Of a DNA stretch of 55,807 nucleotides, positions 7,385-19,081 are shown one piece after another (the first letter of the stretch is position 1; each line of letters begins with the position of its first letter). A model generated the notes under the pieces. It saw only the letters and a list, made by a program, of their open reading frames with translations, was not told the DNA's origin and searched no databases. The stretch is taken from contig JAHEFS010000007.1 in the NCBI GenBank assembly GCA_024640045.1, positions 1 through 55,807 on the forward strand. The letters are read 5' to 3'. The DNA is from Chromatiales bacterium. Lineage in GTDB: Bacteria > Pseudomonadota > Gammaproteobacteria > Xanthomonadales > SZUA-36. A program made the translations under genes and the position numbers.

Positions 7385-9094
7385 TCAGTCAGCCGCCGCT
7401 ATCTTGCGCGTAATGTACCACTGCTGCGCCAGGGACAGGCCCGCGTTGGTCGCCCAGTAAAGCACCAGCCCGGCCGGGAAGAAGGCGAACATCACCGAGA
7501 ATACCACCGGCATGGCGTTCATCATTTTGCGCTGCAGGGGATCCATGCCCGCTGTCGGTGTCAATCGCTGGGTCAGAATCATGAACACGGCGTTAAGCAC
7601 CGGCAAAATGAAGTAGGGGTCGCGGGCCGACAGGTTATGAATCCAGCCCACGAAGGGCGCCTGTCGTAATTCGACGGACTCCAGCAGCACCCAGTACAGT
7701 GCGATAAAAATCGGGATCTGCACCAGGATTGGTAAACAGCCGCCCAGCGGGTTGACCTTCTCCTTCTTGTACATCTCCATCATCGCCTGGCTCATGCGCT
7801 GCTTGTCATCGCCATAACGCTCCTTGAGCGCCTCGATCCGGGGCTGCAGCTTGCGCATGCGGGCCATCGAGCGATATTGCGCTTCGGTCAGCTTGAAGAA
7901 CGCCAGCTTGATCAGCACCGTCAACAGAATGATGGCCCAGCCCCAGTTGCCGACGAAATCATGGATATTTGACAGCAGCCAGAACAGGGGTTTGGAAAAT
8001 ACGGTGAAGATGCCGTAGTTGACCGTGTGCTCCAGGCCGGGGGCAATGTCCTGCAGTTCGTCCTGTAACTTGGGTCCGACGTACAGGCGACTGCTGAACT
8101 CGTGACTCGTCGAGGGGGCGATGCTGACCGCCGGGGAAACTGAGCGGGCAATGTAGCGGGGCCAGCCTGTGGGGCTGAACTCCTGCGTTGAATAGGCATT
8201 CGTTTCGCCGGCCGGCGGTATCCAGGCAGCGAAGAAGTAATGCTGGATCATGGCCAGCCAACCATCGGAAAAACTCCGCTGGAACGGCTCGGAAGAAACA
8301 TCGTCGAAGTTGATTTTCTCGAACTTTTCTTCCGGGCTATAGAAACCGATGCCCTTGAAGCTGTAACGGCCGGGGTCGTTGAAGCCGCCCTCATCGTCTT
8401 CCAGTGACCGGGCGCGCTGCAGTTGCTCGTAACGACTGCCCGACCAGGTGGCACCGCTGCCGTTGGTCACGGTGTGGCGAACCTCGATTTCATACCGTTC
8501 GCGCTTCAGGATATAGGTCTTGGTCACGCGCATGCCACCGGGGTCAGTCCAGGTCAGCGGGACGCGAAGCTCATCGGCCCCCTCGGCAAGTGCATAAGCG
8601 TTCGAGGAGGATTCGTAGACAGCGGTGTGGTTGGGAGCAGGCTCACGGCTCAGCAAACCGGACTGGGCGATGAAGAAGCCTTCACCCTGGCGGCTGAACA
8701 TCTGTACCTTGTCGGTGGGTGCATCCAGGCTGACGGGGTAGCCGAGCAGGCGCGCCGTGACCACGGTGCCACCTACGGGGTCGATGCCAAGTTCCAGCAC
8801 GTCCGTGGTAACTTTCACCACGGGACGCTCGCTTTGCATCGAGGGTCCGATCGCCATGTCCGGTGCGCTGCTTTCCGGCGCACTGACCACCGGCACGTCT
8901 CCGCCCTCGCTGGGTGCGGCTTCGCTGACAGAGGGCAACGACATGTCGGCGCCCACCGTGGTGGCTTGTTGCTGGCTCGAAGGTTGCTGCGCTCGAGGTT
9001 GAGGCTGCGGGCCGTAGTCTTTCTGCCATTCGACCCAAAGCAGGTACCCGAGGAATACCAATGTCAGTAGCAGTACCGGGCGCAAATTGGCCAT
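7385..9094 (-). CDS. yidC: Membrane protein insertase YidC
   Basis: YidC inserts and folds inner-membrane proteins, alone or with SecYEG. The 569-residue protein has the long form of Gram-negative bacteria: an N-terminal membrane anchor (PVLLLTLVFLGYLLWVEWQKDYGPQ), a low-complexity Q/A/P-rich linker, a periplasmic beta-supersandwich domain (about residues 80-340), and the conserved insertase core with NWGWAIILLTVLIKLAF, NPLGGCLPILVQIPIFIALYW and PAGLVLYWATNAGLSLAQQW. The order and distance to rnpA are normal, except that the small yidD gene, usually between rnpA and yidC, is missing: only 2 bp separate the two genes. Confidence 0.97.
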   Translation of the reverse strand: MANLRPVLLLTLVFLGYLLWVEWQKDYGPQPQPRAQQPSSQQQATTVGADMSLPSVSEAAPSEGGDVPVVSAPESSAPDMAIGPSMQSERPVVKVTTDVLELGIDPVGGTVVTARLLGYPVSLDAPTDKVQMFSRQGEGFFIAQSGLLSREPAPNHTAVYESSSNAYALAEGADELRVPLTWTDPGGMRVTKTYILKRERYEIEVRHTVTNGSGATWSGSRYEQLQRARSLEDDEGGFNDPGRYSFKGIGFYSPEEKFEKINFDDVSSEPFQRSFSDGWLAMIQHYFFAAWIPPAGETNAYSTQEFSPTGWPRYIARSVSPAVSIAPSTSHEFSSRLYVGPKLQDELQDIAPGLEHTVNYGIFTVFSKPLFWLLSNIHDFVGNWGWAIILLTVLIKLAFFKLTEAQYRSMARMRKLQPRIEALKERYGDDKQRMSQAMMEMYKKEKVNPLGGCLPILVQIPIFIALYWVLLESVELRQAPFVGWIHNLSARDPYFILPVLNAVFMILTQRLTPTAGMDPLQRKMMNAMPVVFSVMFAFFPAGLVLYWATNAGLSLAQQWYITRKIAAAD

Positions 9095-9096
9095 GA

Positions 9097-9498
9097 TCAG
9101 TTTATTCCCCGTTTCTCCTGGCGGGTTTCGTCATTCCTGGCCGCCAGCGGCCCGAAAGAACTGACTTTTCGCCAATGTTTCTCTAAAGATTCAAATAAGT
9201 CCCGGTTTGATATGGTGGCGGCCAGGGGTGTCGGCAAGACCACGATATCGCGCGGCAACCCGCCGATAAGCACGTCCTGGTGTACGCGGAAACTTTCCCT
9301 GGTAATTCGCTTCAACCGGTTTCGTCCAACTGCGGAGCGACAAGCGCGCTTGGAAACCGCCAGGCCCAGACGGCTGTTGTCCCGACCATTTGGCCTGCTC
9401 AGCACCCGGAAATACGAATCCCGCGAAGGCTGGGATTGGGCGAAAACACTGCGGTAATCCGCTGCGCCGCTCAACCTGGCCTGGCGGGAAAATTTCAT
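9097..9498 (-). CDS. rnpA: Ribonuclease P protein component
   Basis: RnpA is the protein subunit that helps the RNase P RNA cut 5' leaders from precursor tRNAs. The 133-residue protein has the family motif RNRLKRITRESFR and the core RLGLAVSKRACRSAVGRN. I chose the ATG at 9498 because it gives the usual short N-terminus before the ARLSGAADYRSVF segment; a start at 9528 would add ten residues with no counterpart in the family. It lies between rpmH and yidC. The C-terminal tail after EKHWRKV is polar and variable, as usual. Confidence 0.93.
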   Translation of the reverse strand: MKFSRQARLSGAADYRSVFAQSQPSRDSYFRVLSRPNGRDNSRLGLAVSKRACRSAVGRNRLKRITRESFRVHQDVLIGGLPRDIVVLPTPLAATISNRDLFESLEKHWRKVSSFGPLAARNDETRQEKRGIN

Positions 9499-9562
9499 CG
9501 CTATTGTGCCTCTGGCGAGGCGGGACAAATACCGTCAGGCGTTGCTGCGGCTTTGCCGCGGC

Positions 9563-9697
9563 TCAGGCAGAAAGGCGCTTACGGCCCTTGGCGCGACGCG
9601 CATTGATGACCGCACGGCCACCACGGGTCGCCATCCGGGCGCGGAAACCGTGCCGACGAGCTCTTTTCAGGCGGCTTGGTTGGAACGTACGCTTCAT
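9563..9697 (-). CDS. rpmH: 50S ribosomal protein L34
   Basis: The 44-residue, very basic protein [18 protein letters not shown]...[10 protein letters not shown] is bL34, a late-assembling protein of the large ribosomal subunit. The family motif KRTFQPS..KR.R.HGFR.RM.T..GR.V...RR.KGR..L is complete. The start is the ATG at 9697. It is the first gene of the minus-strand cluster that points away from the origin, and it has its own promoter-like sequence about 70 bp upstream. Confidence 0.97.
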   Translation of the reverse strand: MKRTFQPSRLKRARRHGFRARMATRGGRAVINARRAKGRKRLSA

Positions 9698-10106
9698 TTT
9701 TAAAACCCTCAACCTGGTGAAGTGACCGCCCTGTTTCTCTGAAGGCGGTCGACACAAGAGGCGAATGGTAACCCGAGCGCCAAACTCTTTCAAGATGAAC
9801 GATGAATTCAGCCTGTCTTTTCGCTTGGCGCTAGTCAAGTTATCCACAGGGCGTTAGACTTGGCTTGCGTATCGTCCTGTCCCGAAGCACCACCGGCCAG
9901 AGGAAGGCGGCTCGTTTCCATGGGAACGAAGCCCTTTCGGAAGACCACGGACACCGCGCGACCCGTGCGATGCATGGCTTCACCCCCTGACGGGAGTGAT
10001 TGGCGGCTTCATGCTGTCACCGGGTAAAACTGGTTTGGGGAAAAGGCGTTCTATTTCGGTCTTCGGGCCATAAAAGAAAAATGGCGGGAGTTCTCGTTCC
10101 GGGCAC
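9698..10106. other. rpmH-dnaA intergenic region with one DnaA box
   Basis: This 409-bp gap between divergent rpmH and dnaA holds the rpmH promoter-like pair and one perfect DnaA box TTATCCACA at 9840-9848 on the plus strand. The box suggests autoregulation of dnaA/rpmH by DnaA or a part in origin function. The rest is GC-rich; an imperfect inverted repeat (CGTTTCC ATG GGAACG) lies near 9914-9930. No clear -10/-35 pair for dnaA stands out, and I see no extra gene here. Confidence 0.6.
9765..9793 (-). promoter_or_regulatory. Predicted sigma-70 promoter of rpmH
   Basis: On the minus strand, TTGAAA (9788-9793) and TACCAT (9765-9770) are separated by exactly 17 bases. This is a good housekeeping -35 and a 4-of-6 -10 element at the right distance upstream of rpmH, giving a leader of about 60 bases. 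It is a pattern match without experimental support. Confidence 0.5.
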
Positions 10107-11429
10107 ATGTCACAGTCAATCTGGAATCACTGTCTCAAGCATCTCGAAAGAGAGTTGCCGCCTGAAGACATCAACACATGGATCCGTCCGCTACAGGCGG
10201 TGTTCGATCGGCAGGGAACCCACTTGCTTGCACCCAATGCGTATATCCGTGACCACATATCCACCCACTACCTGGAGCGAATACGCGACATCTTCGAACA
10301 CCTGGGTGAATCAAGAGAATCTGCCGTGGTAGAAGTGGGTACGTTGCAGGCAGCACCTGCCAACGGGGCCAGCCTGGAGAAAAAAACCCGCTCGGCCCGA
10401 CCCATGGCGGAGTCCGGATTGGACAACCGCTATCGTTTCGATAATTTCGTCCGCGGTAAATCCAATGAACTGGGCTACGCCGCCGCTTTGCAGGTCGCAC
10501 AGAAACCGGGTAGCGCCTATAACCCATTGTTGCTGTACGGTGGAACAGGTTTGGGCAAAACCCACCTGCTACACGCAGCCGGAATTCTGATTCGGGAGCA
10601 AAACCCGGCGGCCAAAGTGCTTTACCTGCACTCTGAAAAGTTCGTTTCAGAAATGATCCAGGCGCTGCGCCGCGGATCCATTGAAACGTTCAAGACGCAT
10701 TACCGCAGTGCTGAAGCGTTGCTGATCGACGATATCCAGTTTTTTGCCGGCAAGGACCGCACCCAGGAAGAATTTTTCCACACCTTCAACGCCTTGCTGG
10801 AAAGCAAACAACAAATCATTCTCACCTGCGACCGTTACCCCAAGGAGGTGGAAGGCCTCGAAGCTCGGTTGCGCTCCCGTTTTGGTTGGGGGCTCACCGT
10901 CGCCATCGAACCGCCGGACTTCGAAACCCGGGTCGCGATTTTGCTGAACAAGGCACAGGAGCGTGGAGTGCTACTGGACGATTCCGTGGCCTTCCTGATC
11001 GCCAAGCGCATGCGGTCCAATGTCCGTGACCTGGAAGGTGCGCTGAACACGCTGATCGCTAACGCGACCTTCAGCGGTCGCGAAATCACTGAGGGTTTCG
11101 CCCGCGAAGTGCTGCGGGACCTGTTGACCGTGCACGACCGTCTGATAACAGTGGAAAATATTCAGCGGACGGTTTGCGAATACTACAAGCTTCGGGTGGC
11201 TGAACTGCTTTCACGGCGTCGCACCCGGACCATCGCCCGGCCGCGACAAATGGCAATGGCTCTGTCAAAAGAGCTCACGGAGCACAGCCTTCCCGAAATC
11301 GGAGACGCTTTTGGTGGACGTGACCATACCACCGTGTTGCACGCATGTCGTAAAATTGAAGAGTTATGCGAAACAGATGGCCGGATTCGCGAGGACAAGG
11401 CCAGGCTGTTGCGGACTCTGACAACCTGA
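10107..11429 (+). CDS. dnaA: Chromosomal replication initiator protein DnaA
   Basis: DnaA binds DnaA boxes and melts the origin in its ATP form. The 440-residue protein has domain I ([21 protein letters not shown], DnaB/DiaA contact), a short linker (about 75-105), the AAA+ domain (Walker [10 protein letters not shown] at 145-153, Walker [10 protein letters not shown] around 205-213, sensor region [10 protein letters not shown]), and the C-terminal helix-turn-helix with the signature [12 protein letters not shown]. Domain II is short. The AlaThr-type start MSQSIW fits the family. It is the first gene of dnaA-dnaN-recF-gyrB. Confidence 0.98.
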   Translation: MSQSIWNHCLKHLERELPPEDINTWIRPLQAVFDRQGTHLLAPNAYIRDHISTHYLERIRDIFEHLGESRESAVVEVGTLQAAPANGASLEKKTRSARPMAESGLDNRYRFDNFVRGKSNELGYAAALQVAQKPGSAYNPLLLYGGTGLGKTHLLHAAGILIREQNPAAKVLYLHSEKFVSEMIQALRRGSIETFKTHYRSAEALLIDDIQFFAGKDRTQEEFFHTFNALLESKQQIILTCDRYPKEVEGLEARLRSRFGWGLTVAIEPPDFETRVAILLNKAQERGVLLDDSVAFLIAKRMRSNVRDLEGALNTLIANATFSGREITEGFAREVLRDLLTVHDRLITVENIQRTVCEYYKLRVAELLSRRRTRTIARPRQMAMALSKELTEHSLPEIGDAFGGRDHTTVLHACRKIEELCETDGRIREDKARLLRTLTT

Positions 11430-11661
11430 TGTTGACAAGTTCAGGGACAACACGGGGTAAAGCCTGTGGATAATGAAGGGATAACTTTTAGCGGCTAAAG
11501 CATGCACAGTTTATACACAGGTAGTACCTGTTGGACCAACAAGTGTTTTGTTTCTAACTTATTGTAAATAAACTGAAAAAAACGCTTTTAAACAAGTCCA
11601 CAGACACTATTACTACTAATTGTTTATTTAAAAGACTAATTAAAGTAATCAAGGAACCGGT
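11430..11661. other. oriC: Predicted replication origin oriC between dnaA and dnaN
   Basis: The 232-bp gap has DnaA boxes TGTGGATAA (11465-11473, minus orientation) and TTATACACA (11511-11519, plus orientation), both fitting TTATNCACA. Further on is a weaker box AAGTCCACA (11594-11602), then 4 bases, then the period-three run CTA-TTA-CTA-CTA (11607-11618). This is the layout of a basal unwinding element with DnaA-trios (3'-[G/A]AT-5' repeated on the other strand). The stretch 11535-11655 is strongly AT-rich compared with the genes around it and would serve as the DNA unwinding element. The dnaN promoter must also lie here. The origin assignment is an inference from these motifs and from gene orientation. 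Confidence 0.75.
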
Positions 11662-12762
11662 ATGAAATTCAGCATCCAGAGAGAAACTTTCCTGCAACCC
11701 CTGAGCCAGGTTGTCGGTGTCGTAGAACGACGGCAGACGCTGCCGGTTCTGGCTAATTTCCTCTTGGTTGCAAGAGAGGGCGAATTGTCCGTAACGGGCA
11801 CCGACATGGAAGTCGAACTGGTGGGTTCGGTAAAAGCCGATATCGGCCAGGAAGGTGAAATCACGGTTCCGGCGCGCAAGCTGGTGGACATCGTACGTGC
11901 GTTACCGGATGGCTCCAAGATCACGTTCTCGGTCAGCGATGAAAAAGCCACCATGATGGCTGGGCGCAGTAAATTTACCCTCTCTACCCTGCCAGCTACC
12001 GAGTTCCCCGCCACCGATCAGGTGGAAACACTGGAAGACGTGCCGATTGCCGAGGGCGATCTCAAAACCCTGCTCGACAAGACGGCGTTCGCCATGGCCA
12101 ACCAGGATGTTCGGTATTACCTGAACGGCCTGCTTGTGGATTTCAAAGCGGGACGCCTGCGCACAGTCGCCACCGATGGCCACCGCCTGGCGGTGTGTGA
12201 TTACGCAGGCAAAGCCAATGTGTCGCAGGATCGTCAGCTGATCGTACCCCGCAAGGGCGTCATGGAACTCGTGCGCATGCTGGACGACGGTTCGGCAGAT
12301 GTTTCATTGGCGCTGGGCCGTAATCACGTGCGCCTGGTCAAGGATGGCACGAAATTCACTTCCAAACTGATAGATGGCCGCTTCCCGGATTACGAAGCCG
12401 TCATTCCGGTGGGCGCCGACAAGCAAATCCTTGTAGACCGGGCGGTCTTCACCCAGGCACTGCAGCGTGCGGCCATCTTGTCCAATGAAAAGTACCGCGG
12501 TGTTCGGCTCGAGGCCGCCAACGGCGTGCTCAAGATCGTTGCTCATAACCCACAGCACGAAGAAGCTGTCGAGGAAATCGAGGCCGAAATGAACTTCGAC
12601 CAACTGGCCGTCGGATTCAACGTCACGTATCTGCTCGATGCCTTGATGGCGGTCGAAACGGAGCAGGTTTCCCTTGAACTCAAGGATGCCAACAGCAGTT
12701 GCCTGATATCCGCGCCGGATTCGGACCTCAATCGCCACGTTGTAATGCCACTGAAACTCTGA
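11662..12762 (+). CDS. dnaN: DNA polymerase III subunit beta (sliding clamp)
   Basis: DnaN forms the dimeric ring that holds DNA polymerase III on the template. The 366-residue length and the three-fold clamp domain pattern are normal: MKFSIQRETFLQPLSQVVGVVERRQTLPVLANFLL at the start, YYLNGLLVDF and TDGHRLAVCDY in the second domain, and the C-terminal ending HVVMPLKL (the MPM/MPL-type pocket end). An AGGA lies about 8 bases before the ATG. It lies between the predicted origin and recF. Confidence 0.98.
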   Translation: MKFSIQRETFLQPLSQVVGVVERRQTLPVLANFLLVAREGELSVTGTDMEVELVGSVKADIGQEGEITVPARKLVDIVRALPDGSKITFSVSDEKATMMAGRSKFTLSTLPATEFPATDQVETLEDVPIAEGDLKTLLDKTAFAMANQDVRYYLNGLLVDFKAGRLRTVATDGHRLAVCDYAGKANVSQDRQLIVPRKGVMELVRMLDDGSADVSLALGRNHVRLVKDGTKFTSKLIDGRFPDYEAVIPVGADKQILVDRAVFTQALQRAAILSNEKYRGVRLEAANGVLKIVAHNPQHEEAVEEIEAEMNFDQLAVGFNVTYLLDALMAVETEQVSLELKDANSSCLISAPDSDLNRHVVMPLKL

Positions 12763-12843
12763 CCGGGCCCGGGCGCACGAACGCGACCAGCACCTCGAGC
12801 TGCGTGCAGCCGGGAGGAGCAGGCGCTTACCCCACACCAAGCC

Positions 12844-13923
12844 GTGTTAATAAAAACCCTAAAAATCAACAACTTAAGAAATATTTCCACGGCTGAAATT
12901 GAGGCAATACCCGGCCTTAACGTATTTATCGGTGATAATGGGGCGGGAAAAACAACGGTTCTCGAAGCGCTTTTGATCCTGGCCAAGGGCCGTTCTTTCC
13001 GCACCGGCCAGATTGCGTCTTTGATTGGTCCGGACAGCGACCAAATTCGGGTCGTCGCTACAATAGCCGGTCAGGAAAAGCGAGATATAACGCTGGGGAT
13101 TGAGCGATCCGTACAGGATTGGCGAGCGCGACAAGATGGAGAGAGCCTCAAGCAGTTGAGCGACCTGGCGGAGTTCTTACCGCTGGTGTTAATGGAGCCC
13201 AATAGCCACCTGCTGGTCAGTGGTCCGCCCGAAGGACGCAGGCGATACCTCGATTGGGGCGTGTTCCACGTGGAACACCGCTTTCTGTCAACCTGGCGCC
13301 GGTATGCCCGCGCCGTCAAGCAAAGAAACGCAGCCTTGCGCGCCAAAGACATGCGCACGGCACAAAGCCTCGACCCCCTGGTAACGGACCTTGGTGAGCA
13401 GATCCACGAATCACGGGCCAGGCAGGTCGAGAATTTACTTGGGGGCCTGCCCGGGCAGATGATCGCACTCGGGTCGGCTTTGCCTGAAATAGAAATGCGC
13501 TACCAAAAAGGCTGGGCCGGAGAGAGCCTTCGAGCAGCACTGGAACAGTCCGAACAGCGAGATTTCGAGCGGGGCTCGACTGGCCCCGGACCTCATCGCG
13601 CAGACCTGTTTTTTCAGACTGGACAACGCCCCGCCCGTGATTCACTGTCCCGCGGAGAGCAAAAGCTACTGGCGGCCGCTTTGCTGCTGGTCCAGGCCGG
13701 GGCCATCAGCGCCACCGGCGTTAATCCGGTGTTGCTGCTCGACGACCTGGCTTCAGAGTTCGACAGCCATCACCGTGGTAACGTGTTGGCCGCCAGCCTG
13801 AAAGCGGGGGCACAGGTCTGGCTGACCGGCACCCGGTTCGAACCAGAGTTTTCTCTTCAAGGCGTCGATACCCGCGTGTTCCACGTGGAACACGGTCAAA
13901 TTAGCGTGAAAACCGACGGATAA
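12844..13923 (+). CDS. recF: DNA replication and repair protein RecF
   Basis: RecF is an SMC-like ATPase that loads RecA at gaps with RecO and RecR. The 359-residue protein has the Walker A GDNGAGKT at 30-37, the signature LSRGEQKLLAAALLL and the Walker B PVLLLDDLASEFD. Translation probably starts at GTG 12844; no in-frame ATG is closer and no strong ribosome site lies right before it, although GGAGGAG occurs about 25 bases upstream. The first codons are notably AT-rich. Two perfect parS palindromes lie within the gene and encode the same peptide, VFHVEH, at both places. Confidence 0.96.
   Translation: MLIKTLKINNLRNISTAEIEAIPGLNVFIGDNGAGKTTVLEALLILAKGRSFRTGQIASLIGPDSDQIRVVATIAGQEKRDITLGIERSVQDWRARQDGESLKQLSDLAEFLPLVLMEPNSHLLVSGPPEGRRRYLDWGVFHVEHRFLSTWRRYARAVKQRNAALRAKDMRTAQSLDPLVTDLGEQIHESRARQVENLLGGLPGQMIALGSALPEIEMRYQKGWAGESLRAALEQSEQRDFERGSTGPGPHRADLFFQTGQRPARDSLSRGEQKLLAAALLLVQAGAISATGVNPVLLLDDLASEFDSHHRGNVLAASLKAGAQVWLTGTRFEPEFSLQGVDTRVFHVEHGQISVKTDG
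13262..13277. other. parS: parS site 1 (ParB-binding palindrome)
   Basis: TGTTCCACGTGGAACA is a perfect 16-bp palindrome (18 bp with the flanking G and C). It equals the ParB/Spo0J site form known from Pseudomonas (the general consensus is TGTTtCACGTGaAACA). It lies inside recF about 1.7 kb from the predicted origin, where parS sites cluster. Confidence 0.9.
13877..13892. other. parS: parS site 2 (ParB-binding palindrome)
   Basis: This is a second perfect copy of TGTTCCACGTGGAACA, 615 bp after the first and about 28 bp before the recF stop. The palindrome extends to 20 bp (13875-13894). An identical 16-mer at two places in one gene, in the same reading frame, cannot be chance. Confidence 0.92.
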
Positions 13924-13924
13924 A

Positions 13925-16476
<2,552 letters not shown>

Positions 16477-16525
16477 ACATGGATTGCCCGGCCAGTGGGG
16501 TGTTGAAAGAGTGCGAACGGGTTGA

Positions 16526-16993
16526 CTAGAGGGCTTTAAGAAGCGTCAGCAGGCTGTTCCCCCCGTTGCGTGTTTTGACGACCTCGTGCGTACGGATCCC
16601 CAGGCGTGAAGCCGCTTTCAGGAAAGGTGTGCTGGAGCTGAGCAGCAGGGCCTGGGTTGGTTCGACCGAATAGCGCCGGAGAATGTCCCGCAAGGATCCT
16701 ATGCGGTTACGGTCCTGGGTGAGCAGTGAGCGGGGGACGTAGTACACGCCATCAAGATCACCGCCTGCCTGCTGTATTCGCTGCTGAACCTGGCTTTGTC
16801 GTTGTAAAGCGTTGTCCACGCTGCCGCGCGTTGGCACCCAGTGGTCAGGTTCCGACGCGGTAAGCAGGAGCGTAAAGCCTCGTCGATTGAGGTTTGCCAG
16901 TTGCCGGAAAACCAACTCGGATGAGGCCAACTTTTCGACCTCAAGCAGGGCGTCCCGGCTGATGATCAACAGTTTTTGGTCAGAGCCAGCCAT
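16526..16993 (-). CDS. GmhB-like HAD-fold protein lacking catalytic residues
   Basis: The 155-residue protein follows glyS directly on the minus strand, where Pseudomonas has a GmhB-type heptose-bisphosphate phosphatase. It still aligns by eye with GmhB: LLIISRDALLEV with IFLDRDGTINV, the shared LDGVYY-P segment, and the C-terminal AASRLGIRTHEVVKTRNG with the AA..AG....V.TG end. But the nucleophilic Asp is replaced by Ser (SRD instead of DRD), the zinc CPHH becomes VPRS, the CRKP lysine motif is lost, and the Mg-binding GDK.ED is SSSTPF. It should not be a working HAD phosphatase. A structural or binding role is possible; relaxed selection is the other reading. Confidence 0.65.
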   Translation of the reverse strand: MAGSDQKLLIISRDALLEVEKLASSELVFRQLANLNRRGFTLLLTASEPDHWVPTRGSVDNALQRQSQVQQRIQQAGGDLDGVYYVPRSLLTQDRNRIGSLRDILRRYSVEPTQALLLSSSTPFLKAASRLGIRTHEVVKTRNGGNSLLTLLKAL

Positions 16994-19081
16994 TCATCCG
17001 GCCAAAGACAGATCGGCCACACGGTCGAAGAGCGTTTTTAGCCGCTTCAGTAAAGCCAGCCGGTTCTCCCGGACAGCAATGTCCTCGTCCATGACCATCA
17101 CTTGATCGAAAAAGGCATCCACGGTGGTCTGCAGGTCTGCCAGGTGATTGAGCGCGTCGGCGTAGTCGCCCCGATCGAAAAGCCTCGGCAGTAAGGACTC
17201 AAGGCGTGTAACTTCTTCAAAAAGACGCTTTTCTTCGGGTAAAATCAGTATATTTGCGTCGATCTCCGCTTTTATGTTTGTCTCGCTCTTGCGCAGTATG
17301 TTGCCGATCCGCTTGTTTGCTGCCACCAGGGCTTCGGCAGCGGGAAGCTGCATGAAGCCATCCAGCGCCCGGATGCGAGCCTGCAGGTCGAGCAAGGTGC
17401 TCAACGGTGCTTCAAGGGCAGCGTTAACCAGGCGGGTGTCGAAGCCCTGGTCCCGAAAGTGCTGACGAGCGCGATCCAGAACAAAGGCCCGGACCTCATT
17501 CAGCGCTTCGGGGGATAGCGTGATGGTTTCAGCCAAAGCATTCGCGCTAATCGCCAGCAACCGGTCGAGGTCGATGTCCAGCGACGCTTCCGTCAGCAGA
17601 CGAACAATTCCAAGCGCGGCTCGCCGCAAGGCAAACGGGTCCTTGTTGCCGGTGGGCTTGAGGCCTGCTGCAAAAATGCCGGCCAGTGTATCGAGCCGGT
17701 CAGCCAAGGCCACCACCCGGCCCAGTTCACTGTCGGGCAAGCGGTCTCCGGAAAACCGTGGTGAGTAATGTTCACCAATAGCTTGCGCAACGGCAGGATC
17801 CTCTCCCGAGGCTTCGGCGTAGTACGCGCCCATGGTGCCCTGGAGCTCAGGAAACTCACCCACCATCTGGCTCACGAGGTCACACTTGCACAGCTGTGCC
17901 GCCCTTTCTGCCGTCGCCGAGTCAATTTGCAACAACTCTGCTATTTTCTTCGATATGGTGGCTATTCGGTCCGATTTGTGCCCAACAGAGGCCATATCCT
18001 TTTGAAAAATGATGGCGTTAATTGCCGACCGGCTGGCCTCCAAGGGTTTTTTGCGATCCTGGTCCCAGAAGAACTGGGCATCAGCGAGCCGGGGCCGTAT
18101 GACGCGCTCGAACCCACGCCTGACGGCATCGGGATCCTTGCTTTCGAGGTTACTCATGGCAATGAATTCGGGCCGTAAGCGGCCGTCATCTGCATCGAGC
18201 ACCGGGAAAAACTTCTGGTGGTCCTCCATGCTTGCAATCAGGGCCTCCTGCGGTACCGACAGAAAGGCCGGTTCGAAAGAGCAAAGAACCGGAATAGGCC
18301 ACTCGACGAGATTGTTGACTTCGTCGAGCAGGCCATCAGTGATCCGGGTCGATCCGCCGGCCTGGAGCCCGGCTTCCAATGCCCCCTGGCGGACACGCTC
18401 GCGTCTTTTCTCGGGGTCCGCGAGTACCGACGCCTGTTCCAGGCGAGACAGGTAGTCGTCCGCATGCTGAATTTCAACCGGCCCGGGGTGGTGAACCCGG
18501 TGTCCCTGCGAGATCCGGTCAGCGGCCTGGCCAAACAGGCTGCCTTTGAGTACCCGCTGACCATGCAAGACCACCAGCCAGTGCACGGGTCGGACGAAAC
18601 TGTATTCATGGCTCGCCCAACGCATGGGCTTCGCAACGGGCAGATCGTCCAGAGCCTGCTGTAGCATCGGGAAAAGCAATGGTTCCAGGTCCTGCCCCGG
18701 CTCCTGGATGAGACAGTACAACCACTCGCCTTTGTCGGTGCTCAGTGTCTCGAGATCCGCCACCTCGCGCCCAACAGAACGGGCGAACCCCATGGCCGCG
18801 GGCGTAGGTGATCCCTTGCCGTCAAAAGCCGCCTGCAGGGCGGGACCACGCCGCTCGATTTCGCGGTCGGGCTGGCGTGCCGCAACCGCGGCGAGTTGAA
18901 TGGCCAGGCGACGCGGGCTGTAGAGTGGTCGGCTCTCGTCGGGGTTGAAAGCGATGCCCGCTTTCTCCAGGCGGCTGCAGACACCTTCGAAGAAGGACAG
19001 TGCCAGTCGATCCAGGGTTTTGGGGGGCAGTTCTTCGCAACCCAGTTCCACCAGCAGGGTATCGGTCTTGAAGTCAGTCAT
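16994..19081 (-). CDS. glyS: Glycine-tRNA ligase subunit beta
   Basis: GlyS is the tRNA-binding subunit of the alpha2-beta2 bacterial glycyl-tRNA synthetase. The 695-residue length is typical. Recognisable segments are the start [19 protein letters not shown], the [13 protein letters not shown] stretch, [35 protein letters not shown], and [17 protein letters not shown], all conserved in the family. Its ATG overlaps the glyQ stop by 4 bp (ATGA), so the two subunits are translationally coupled. The end leads without a gap into the HAD-like gene. Confidence 0.97.
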   Translation of the reverse strand: MTDFKTDTLLVELGCEELPPKTLDRLALSFFEGVCSRLEKAGIAFNPDESRPLYSPRRLAIQLAAVAARQPDREIERRGPALQAAFDGKGSPTPAAMGFARSVGREVADLETLSTDKGEWLYCLIQEPGQDLEPLLFPMLQQALDDLPVAKPMRWASHEYSFVRPVHWLVVLHGQRVLKGSLFGQAADRISQGHRVHHPGPVEIQHADDYLSRLEQASVLADPEKRRERVRQGALEAGLQAGGSTRITDGLLDEVNNLVEWPIPVLCSFEPAFLSVPQEALIASMEDHQKFFPVLDADDGRLRPEFIAMSNLESKDPDAVRRGFERVIRPRLADAQFFWDQDRKKPLEASRSAINAIIFQKDMASVGHKSDRIATISKKIAELLQIDSATAERAAQLCKCDLVSQMVGEFPELQGTMGAYYAEASGEDPAVAQAIGEHYSPRFSGDRLPDSELGRVVALADRLDTLAGIFAAGLKPTGNKDPFALRRAALGIVRLLTEASLDIDLDRLLAISANALAETITLSPEALNEVRAFVLDRARQHFRDQGFDTRLVNAALEAPLSTLLDLQARIRALDGFMQLPAAEALVAANKRIGNILRKSETNIKAEIDANILILPEEKRLFEEVTRLESLLPRLFDRGDYADALNHLADLQTTVDAFFDQVMVMDEDIAVRENRLALLKRLKTLFDRVADLSLAG

